64,000 nucleotides of DNA, taken from Streptomyces indicus. GTDB taxonomy: Bacteria; Actinomycetota; Actinomycetes; Streptomycetales; Streptomycetaceae. Below are positions 59,002 through 64,000 of this stretch, one piece after another. The position numbers and the translations under genes were made by a program. The stretch is taken from contig NZ_FNFF01000014.1 of NCBI RefSeq assembly GCF_900100315.1, positions 124,001 through 188,000 on the forward strand, given 5' to 3'. The notes under the pieces are model-generated. The model made no database searches. It was not told the origin of the DNA and saw only the letters and a program-made list of their open reading frames with translations. Positions within the stretch are counted from its first letter, which is position 1; every line of letters starts with the position of its first letter.

Positions 59002-59230
59002 CGCTCACCCGCCCCTCCGTTTGGCGCGCGCCGCTCGGCGCTCCGCGAGGAAAACGCTGTCCGCATATGCCTGAGCCTACGCCCGACCTTCACTCTGCGG
59101 AGCGGGTATGGCACAAAGAGGTAGCGAATCGGCCACGGTCGGGGCGGTCCGCGGGGCGGGCGGAGGTCGGGCGGAGGGCAGTCCGAGGGGGCGCATCCCC
59201 CCGAATGCGCCCCCTCAACTGCCGCTCCCG

Positions 59231-60934
59231 TCAGACCTGTTCGGCCTGCGCACGGACCGTCGGCAGCGGCATCAGGACCGGCTCCCCCGTCGGCGCCTTG
59301 CGGCAGACGTCGCCGCAGTCCGCGTCGAGCGAGCAGCAGAGCGAGCAGATGGGGCCGTTCTGCACGGGGCAGTCGGCGATGTCGGGGAGCTCGTAGGCCG
59401 TCTCGCAGACCGTGCAGTCGTGGGTGGCGGTCTCGTCCTCGACCTCGACCTCCGGGCCGTTCACCGGGTTCGGGCGGGCCAGGTAGTACTTGCCCTTGGT
59501 GGCCCAGGCGATCAACGGGCAGAGGACCAGGGCGAGTCCGGCGGCGATGAAGGTGGAGAAGGCTTCCGCGTACGTGCCGAAGAGGCCGAAGAAGGCGAGG
59601 ATGGAGACGGTCGAGGCGATCACCATCGCACCGAAGCCCGCGGGGTTCACGGCGTACAGGTACGCGCGCTTGAACTCGATGTACTTGGGGCTCCAGCCCA
59701 TCCGCTTGTTGATGACCAGGTCGGCGGCGACGGCGGTGATCCAGGCGATGCCGACGTTGGAGTAGAAGCCGAGCAGCTTGTTGAGCGCGGCGAACATGTT
59801 GAGTTCCATCAGCGTCAGCGCGATGGCCAGGTTGAGGAAGATGTACCAGACCCGGCCCGGGTGCTTGTGCGTGACGCGGGAGAAGAAGTTCGACCAGCTC
59901 AGCGAGCCGCTGTAGGCGTTGGTGACGTTGATCTTGATCTGCGAGACGATCACGAAGACGGCGGCCGCGGGCAGGGCCACGCTGCCGAGCCAGGGCTTGA
60001 GGGCCTCGATCTGCGGGGCGATCGGTTCGAGCGCGTGCGTCTTCCCCACGGCTGCGAGGGCGACGAACGCCAGGAAAGCACCGCCGAGTTGCTTGGCCGC
60101 GCCGATGATGACCCAGCCGGGTCCGGCCGCGAGAACGGCCAGATTCCATCGCCTCTTGTTCCGCTCGGTCTTCTTCGGCATGAAGCGCAAGTAGTCGGCC
60201 TGCTCGCCGATCTGGGCGATCAGGGAGAGGGCGACGCCGGTGCCGAGTCCGTAGCCGATCCAGTCGAAGCCGGAGCCCGCGCCTTCCGTACCGCCGAAGG
60301 AGCCGAACGCGCCCCAGGCGTCCGGGGCTTCGAAGGCGAGGATGACGAACGGCAGGATCATGCCGATGATCCAGACCGGCTGGGTCCAGGCCTGCACCTT
60401 GGCGAGCGCGCCCATGCCGCGGAAGACGATCGGGATCACGATCAGCGTGGTGACCAAGTAGCCGATCTCCACCGGGAGTCCGACGGCCTGGTGCATGGCC
60501 TGGGCCATGATCGAGCCTTCGAGGGCGAAGAAGATGAAGGTGAACGAGGCGTAGATGAGCGAGGTCAGCGTCGAGCCGAAGTAGCCGAAGCCGGCGCCGC
60601 GGGTCACCAGGTCCATGTCCAGGCCGTACTTGGCGCAGGCCTTGGCGATGGGCACGCCGGTGATGAAGATGATCACGGCCGCGGTGAGGATCGAGGCGAA
60701 ACCGCTCGTGAAGCCGTACGTGAAGACGATCGAGGCGCCGATGGCGAAGTCGGCGAGGTAGGCGATACCGCCGAGCGCGGTGCCCGCGACCATCGAGGGC
60801 GACCAGCGCCGGAAGGAGTGCGGGGCGTAGCGCAGCGAGTAGTCCTCGCGGGACTCGTCGGCGGCGAGCTTGGCGTAACTCCGCTGCGGAGGCGGCGGGT
60901 TGACCTCTTCGGTGCGAGTGACCGTGTCCGTCAT
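59231..60934 (-). CDS. NCS1 cytosine/purine-type permease with cysteine-rich tail
   Basis: 567 aa. Twelve predicted helices. NCS1 landmarks include SLRYAPHSFRRWSPSMVAGT, a core helix YLADFAIGASIVFTYGFTSG and GIGMILPF-like packing segments. It likely imports a nucleobase or related compound by cation symport. Beyond the last helix, the cytoplasmic C terminus holds eight cysteines in 38 residues (507, 510, 522, 530, 533, 534, 540, 544), arranged HDCTVCETAYELPDIADC then ICSLCCSLDADCGDVC. This resembles a zinc ribbon or Fe-S site and is not usual for NCS1. Its ribosome site lies in a leader hairpin (60938-60994). A GntR gene is upstream. Confidence 0.9.
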   Translation of the reverse strand: MTDTVTRTEEVNPPPPQRSYAKLAADESREDYSLRYAPHSFRRWSPSMVAGTALGGIAYLADFAIGASIVFTYGFTSGFASILTAAVIIFITGVPIAKACAKYGLDMDLVTRGAGFGYFGSTLTSLIYASFTFIFFALEGSIMAQAMHQAVGLPVEIGYLVTTLIVIPIVFRGMGALAKVQAWTQPVWIIGMILPFVILAFEAPDAWGAFGSFGGTEGAGSGFDWIGYGLGTGVALSLIAQIGEQADYLRFMPKKTERNKRRWNLAVLAAGPGWVIIGAAKQLGGAFLAFVALAAVGKTHALEPIAPQIEALKPWLGSVALPAAAVFVIVSQIKINVTNAYSGSLSWSNFFSRVTHKHPGRVWYIFLNLAIALTLMELNMFAALNKLLGFYSNVGIAWITAVAADLVINKRMGWSPKYIEFKRAYLYAVNPAGFGAMVIASTVSILAFFGLFGTYAEAFSTFIAAGLALVLCPLIAWATKGKYYLARPNPVNGPEVEVEDETATHDCTVCETAYELPDIADCPVQNGPICSLCCSLDADCGDVCRKAPTGEPVLMPLPTVRAQAEQV

Positions 60935-60937
60935 GCT

Positions 60938-60994
60938 GGCTCCTTCACGCTTTCACCGACCGGGGTGCGGGTTCGGTCGGTGAAAGTAGGAGCC
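60938..60994 (-). promoter_or_regulatory. Leader hairpin sequestering the permease ribosome binding site
   Basis: Inner perfect 13-bp stem (60950-60962 and 60974-60986, 11-base loop) and an outer 7-bp stem (60938-60944 and 60988-60994). The near side of the outer stem contains AAGGAGCC, the ribosome site four bases before the ATG. If it forms in the mRNA, translation would be reduced. It could also be a two-fold protein-binding site at the DNA level. Confidence 0.6.
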
Positions 60995-61013
60995 GGACAT
61001 GACGATCCGTAGC

Positions 61014-61021
61014 GGTATACC
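61014..61021 (-). promoter_or_regulatory. Candidate GntR/HutC-type operator
   Basis: GGTATACC, an 8-bp perfect palindrome, lies about 80 bases upstream of the permease ATG. HutC-subfamily regulators bind GGTCTAGACC-like sites, so this could be the operator of the GntR protein encoded upstream. A short motif; chance is possible. Confidence 0.35.
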
Positions 61022-61159
61022 ATTAACCCGGTGTTACGCGGCCGGGCGCGGCGTTAACTCCGGGTCACGGCGGCGGACGGGGCGCTCCGAGTATCGGGCA
61101 CGGCGGCGGACAGGCACCCGCACCCGCTCACGGGCACTCCAACTGCCCGCCGCCTTCGG

Positions 61160-61912
61160 TCACTTCACGGGCAGGTGGTACGCCACGCGGTAGCGGTCGG
61201 CCGGGATCACCACGTCCGCCGTCTCGACCGGGCGGCCCGACGCGTAGTACGTGCGCTCGATGACCAGGACGACATGGCCGGGCACACCGCCGAGCAGATG
61301 CAGCTCCTCGGCGAGGCCGGGGCGGGCGCCCACTTCCTCCGCCACGTTGTCCACGATGACGTCGATGGCCGCCATCCGCTCGACCACGCCGCAGCCGCCG
61401 AGCGGCCCCTCCTCGGGCAGCATCACCGGGGTGCGGCCGGTGATGGCCAGCGGCTCGTACGACGTGGAGAGCATCATCGCCTCGCCGGCGTCCCGGAAGA
61501 CATACGAGGTGCGCATCACGCGGTCGCCGGGCTCGATCGCGAGGCGGCGGGCGATGTCGGCGTCGGCCTGGGCCTGTTCGCTGCGGGACTCCCAGGTCCC
61601 GCGCGCGCCGCTCTCGGCCTGCTCCTGACGGAACGGCGACAGTCCGCCGCGGTGCCGGTAGGCCGCGCGCGAGACCCGGCGCGGCACGGGCCGCTCGCGC
61701 ACATACGTGCCCGAGCCCGAGCGGCCCTCGACGAGGCCCTCGGCCATCAGGACCTTGCGCGCCTCCAGCGCGACGGTGTCGGAGACCCCGTACTCCTCGC
61801 GGATGCGGGCCTGGGAGGGGAGCCGGGTGTGCGGCGCCAGGGTGCCGCTCACGATCTGCTTCCGGAGATCGTCCGCTACGCGCAGATACGCGGGCTGCTC
61901 ACCGAACGTCAC
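61160..61912 (-). CDS. GntR family regulator, HutC/UTRA subfamily
   Basis: 250 aa. GTG 61912 with GGGAG upstream. N-terminal winged helix (residues about 8-75) YLRVADDLRKQIVSGTLAPH, then LPSQARIREEYGVSDTVALE, and a UTRA effector domain (about 95-245) that in this family binds small ligands. It precedes the NCS1 permease gene by 225 bases in the same direction, so it likely controls permease expression according to a nucleobase or related ligand (inference). The 164 bases upstream of it contain several short inverted repeats, such as atcactcgaagtgat, that might serve in autoregulation. Confidence 0.9.
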   Translation of the reverse strand: MTFGEQPAYLRVADDLRKQIVSGTLAPHTRLPSQARIREEYGVSDTVALEARKVLMAEGLVEGRSGSGTYVRERPVPRRVSRAAYRHRGGLSPFRQEQAESGARGTWESRSEQAQADADIARRLAIEPGDRVMRTSYVFRDAGEAMMLSTSYEPLAITGRTPVMLPEEGPLGGCGVVERMAAIDVIVDNVAEEVGARPGLAEELHLLGGVPGHVVLVIERTYYASGRPVETADVVIPADRYRVAYHLPVK

Positions 61913-62076
61913 TGGCCACTCCCATCAGGTTGACAGACAGCAACAGCCTGGCAACCCTGGGTTGTTGACCGCAACCAAAGGCCAGAGAATCACTCGAAGT
62001 GATGACGATCTTCGTCAATCCCTTGTGCACCGGGCGGGGTTGCGCCTCGAGTGCGGTGCCTCCTGAGGCGAGCGGT

Positions 62077-62105
62077 CCCGCACTCGACTGCGTGTCGAGT
62101 GCGGG
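62077..62105 (-). terminator. Terminator after the DUF4822 gene
   Basis: A perfect 12-bp inverted repeat (62077-62088 and 62094-62105) with a 5-base loop lies 50 bases past the stop of the leftward gene at 62156. Confidence 0.8.
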
Positions 62106-62155
62106 GCCGCCCGGGCTCGGCGTGTCGCGCGGCGCTCAGCCTCAGCGGATCACGC

Positions 62156-62758
62156 TCAGCGGGCGTTGCCGTTGTTGAAGTGGTACTCGCCGTTGCCGCC
62201 GCCCTGGTTGCCGTTGGCGCCCGGGCCGCGGCCGTCGGTGCCGGGCTCCACGTGGTTGGTCTTGGTGTGCACGATGTCGTAGTACACGGAGGTGTCGCCG
62301 GCGTTCGGGAAGACGCGGTAGGTGAACACGTTCTTGTCGAGCTGCGTGATCGGAACGGTGCGCTGGAAGAGCACGTTGCCGTTCGCGTCCTTCGCGTTGA
62401 TCCAGCGCTCGGAGCCGTCGGGGGTGACGGTCCAGTCGCCGTGCATCTTCGGGCTGTCGTCGAGGTTGTACATGGTGTACGTGCCGTCGGCGTCGAAGTA
62501 CGCCCAGCCCACGAAGTTCGCCACGGCCGGGTTGTCGAGGGCGACGCGGTTGCCGTCCTGGTCGACGGCGCCGGTGGTCTTCCACGGGGTCGAGGCGAGC
62601 AGGTCGGAGGGCGTCGCGTCCTTCAGCGACGCGGCGGCGGGCGCCGACGCGGCGGGCGCGTCGGCGGCCAGGGCCGAGACGGGCACCAGCGCGGACACGG
62701 CGATGGCGATCGCGGAGGCGGTGAGGGCGGAACGGCGGGAGATGCGGGTGATGTTCAT
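62156..62758 (-). CDS. Secreted DUF4822 protein
   Basis: 200 aa. The signal sequence starts MNITRISRRSALTASAIAIA with a twin-arginine pattern (SRRSALT), and cleaves near ALAADA. The mature domain is DUF4822-like: STPWKTTGAVDQDGNRVALD, VGWAYFDADGTYTMYNLDDS and YRVFPNAGDTSVYYDIVHTK. The C terminus is Gly/Asn-rich. No enzyme motif is known for this family. Tat or Sec export cannot be decided from the motif alone; its folded, Trp-rich core fits Tat export. It stands alone in the region, ahead of a terminator. Confidence 0.85.
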   Translation of the reverse strand: MNITRISRRSALTASAIAIAVSALVPVSALAADAPAASAPAAASLKDATPSDLLASTPWKTTGAVDQDGNRVALDNPAVANFVGWAYFDADGTYTMYNLDDSPKMHGDWTVTPDGSERWINAKDANGNVLFQRTVPITQLDKNVFTYRVFPNAGDTSVYYDIVHTKTNHVEPGTDGRGPGANGNQGGGNGEYHFNNGNAR

Positions 62759-62904
62759 GCCCTCGACGCTATGGGCGGCACCGGGGCGACCGTGTCATCC
62801 GATCGGCTACTGATGGGGTCCCTGGACGGTGGATTCGCCCAGGTCCTTTCGCGCGGCCGGACCGCGCCACCGCCGCGCGGACTGCTCCGGGCCGGCTTCT
62901 GGGC

Positions 62905-63370
62905 CTACCCGGCCCCGGCCCCGGGCTCGCCGGCGAGGCAGGCGTGGCAGAGGCATCGGTCCGGGTGCGGACTGTACGGCGCCGTCTCGGCGCGGTACTG
63001 GCGCGCATACCGCTCCAGCGTCGCGGAGACCTCCGCCGCGTAGTCCGCGCCGAATCCGCCTTCGCGTCCTGCCTCACGCAGCCGCTCCACGACGCGCGGG
63101 GTGTGCACGAGCTTCGGCCGGAAGCTGTGGAGGTGGCGCGTCGCCGTGTCGATGACGAGCCACCGACCCGTGTGCCGCTCACGTCCGGCCACCGTGACCC
63201 GATCCTCCCGGACCCCAGTACGCGTCGGCCACGTACACCTTCGCCCCGCCCCTGAAGCACTTCGTCCCCGGGCGCAGTTCCTGGCCCCCGACTCCGCATC
63301 GACGCCAGGCCACGACGTTCGCCGCCACCAACCAGACCGGCTCATACGGTGAGATAACGGACTCGTTCAC
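62905..63370 (-). pseudogene. Frameshifted hypothetical gene
   Basis: Two minus-strand frames look like one gene broken by a one-base shift. The N-terminal part starts at GTG 63370 (GGAGGGCGGGG upstream): NESVISPYEPVWLVAANVVA and on to KVYVADAYWGP, then runs into a stop at 63179. From just past WGP, another frame continues in the same style: DRVTVAGRERHTGRWLVIDT, RYARQYRAETAPYSPHPDRC and LCHACLAG, to TAG 62905. Removing one base from the ccc run at 63207-63209 joins them into about 154 residues. Function is unknown. It may be a true pseudogene, a sequencing error, or a slippery-site frameshift. Confidence 0.7.
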
Positions 63371-63417
63371 CCGCCCCGCCCTCCCCGTCCGCGCTCGACC
63401 GACCGAAGAGACAGGCC

Positions 63418-64000
63418 CTAGACCTCCGCACCCTCACCCGGTGCGGGCGCCTCCTCGCCCGGTGCAGGGGCCTCGGACTCCGTGCCGCCGGAGCCGGAGC
63501 CGCCCGAGTCGCCGGATCCGCCCGAGCCGCCCGCGTCACGCAGCGAACCCGTCGTCTTGCCGCCGTTCTCCTTGCCCAGGATGCAGGTGACCTCGCGGTC
63601 GCCGAGCCGCCAGCTCTGCTGCGTCGGGCTGTAGAAGAAGATGAAGGTGTCCTCGGGGGTGGCGTCGATGTCCCCGACGTAGTCCTCCACCATCGCCCCG
63701 CACTTGTCGTTGGCGAGGTCGTCGATCTTGCGCTGGCCGGGGAACTCGGAGTGGTCGAGCTCGAACGAGCCGAAGGCCTCGCCGTCGTGCGGCTCGGAGC
63801 AGGGCACGACGTCGAGTTCGTACGTCAGGCCTTCGAGCTCACCGCCGGGCGCGTTGAAGCACTCCCCCTTGTCGGGCGAGGCGATCTGCTCCTTCTGCGC
63901 GTCCTTGACGCCGTCCCTGAACCCGTCCCAGAAGTCGCCGGCCGCCCCGCTCACGAAGAAGAGGACGGTGAGGGCCAGGGTCACCGCGTTGACCACGATG
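63418..64000 (-). CDS. Septum-formation-family membrane protein, 3' part (5' end outside window)
   Basis: The frame is open to the right edge, so the N terminus is missing. At least 192 residues are visible. The last membrane helix is NAVTLALTVLFFVSGAAGDF, followed by an extracytoplasmic domain with ASPDKGECFNAPGGELEGLT, VVPCSEPHDGEAFGSFEL and QSWRLGDREVTCILGKENG, with three or four cysteines likely in disulphides, as in the Septum_form family. It ends with a Gly/Ser/Glu-rich tail. Proteins of this type in Streptomyces often start with a DUF4190 membrane region, which would lie to the right. Confidence 0.82.
   Translation of the reverse strand, partial: IVVNAVTLALTVLFFVSGAAGDFWDGFRDGVKDAQKEQIASPDKGECFNAPGGELEGLTYELDVVPCSEPHDGEAFGSFELDHSEFPGQRKIDDLANDKCGAMVEDYVGDIDATPEDTFIFFYSPTQQSWRLGDREVTCILGKENGGKTTGSLRDAGGSGGSGDSGGSGSGGTESEAPAPGEEAPAPGEGAEV

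Overview
The window looks like a chromosomal segment from a Streptomyces or close relative. The sequence is visibly very GC-rich, codons end almost always in G or C, and GTG and TTG starts are common. Many genes are actinobacterial markers: mycothiol enzyme MshB, DUF3117, a mycobacterial-type SigE/anti-sigma/HtrA/TatB block, Sdh1-type succinate dehydrogenase, and two developmental-type (BldK-like) oligopeptide ABC importers. I see no rRNA, tRNA, CRISPR array, insertion sequence, prophage or integrase. This is core chromosome, not a mobile island.

Region 0-10 kb: the end of a DUF1003 gene and mrp read rightward. Leftward genes are a hypothetical protein, tatB, an HtrA-like membrane protease, an anti-sigma factor and its ECF sigma factor. 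A diverging O-methyltransferase (apparent ATT start), DUF3117, an enoyl-CoA hydratase and tag follow. Region 10-17 kb: a DivIVA-domain membrane protein, folP2-like DHPS, a LOG protein, dapE, a secreted lysozyme-like protein, a small repeat-rich secreted protein, dapC and a 7Fe ferredoxin. Much of this gene content matches the M. tuberculosis neighbourhood from typA to mrp, so the block is probably an ancestral actinobacterial one.

Region 17-28.6 kb: a GNAT acetyltransferase, a SirB1/transglutaminase-like protein, a NarL-type two-component pair with a pentapeptide-repeat insertion in the kinase ATP lid, a peptidoglycan-binding-domain membrane protein, a membrane protein coupled to mshB, a dipeptidyl-peptidase IV-type serine peptidase and a polytopic membrane protein. 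Region 28.8-46.4 kb: two complete tandem oligopeptide ABC operons of the same gene order (lipoprotein, two permeases, two ATPases), typA, a lipoprotein, and an orphan family-5 substrate-binding lipoprotein that may be the counterpart of mycobacterial LpqW.

Region 46.7-50.7 kb: a small protein and the three-gene sdhCAB operon of the Sdh1 type. Region 50.7-59 kb: a secreted coiled-coil protein, a TPM-domain envelope protein next to pspA, a hypothetical, a PAS/GAF/PP2C phosphatase with its own anti-sigma-like ATPase domain plus a related stand-alone ATPase, a Nudix hydrolase and a short SPOR-like protein. Region 59-64 kb: an NCS1 nucleobase permease with an unusual cysteine-rich tail and a leader hairpin covering its ribosome binding site, its probable GntR/UTRA regulator, a secreted DUF4822 protein, one frameshifted gene, and the 3' part of a septum-formation-family membrane protein running off the right edge.

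Themes: envelope stress and protein quality control (SigE block, HtrA, TatB, TPM-PspA), peptide cleavage and uptake (DPP IV-like peptidase beside two Opp operons), lysine/diaminopimelate synthesis (dapC, dapE), and respiration (sdh). I did not find a wholly new multi-gene system. The strongest unexplained signals are local: the duplicated gene junction with a mini-ORF in the first Opp operon, the kinase pentapeptide array, the four 16-bp iterons before dapC, and the NCS1 permease tail and leader.
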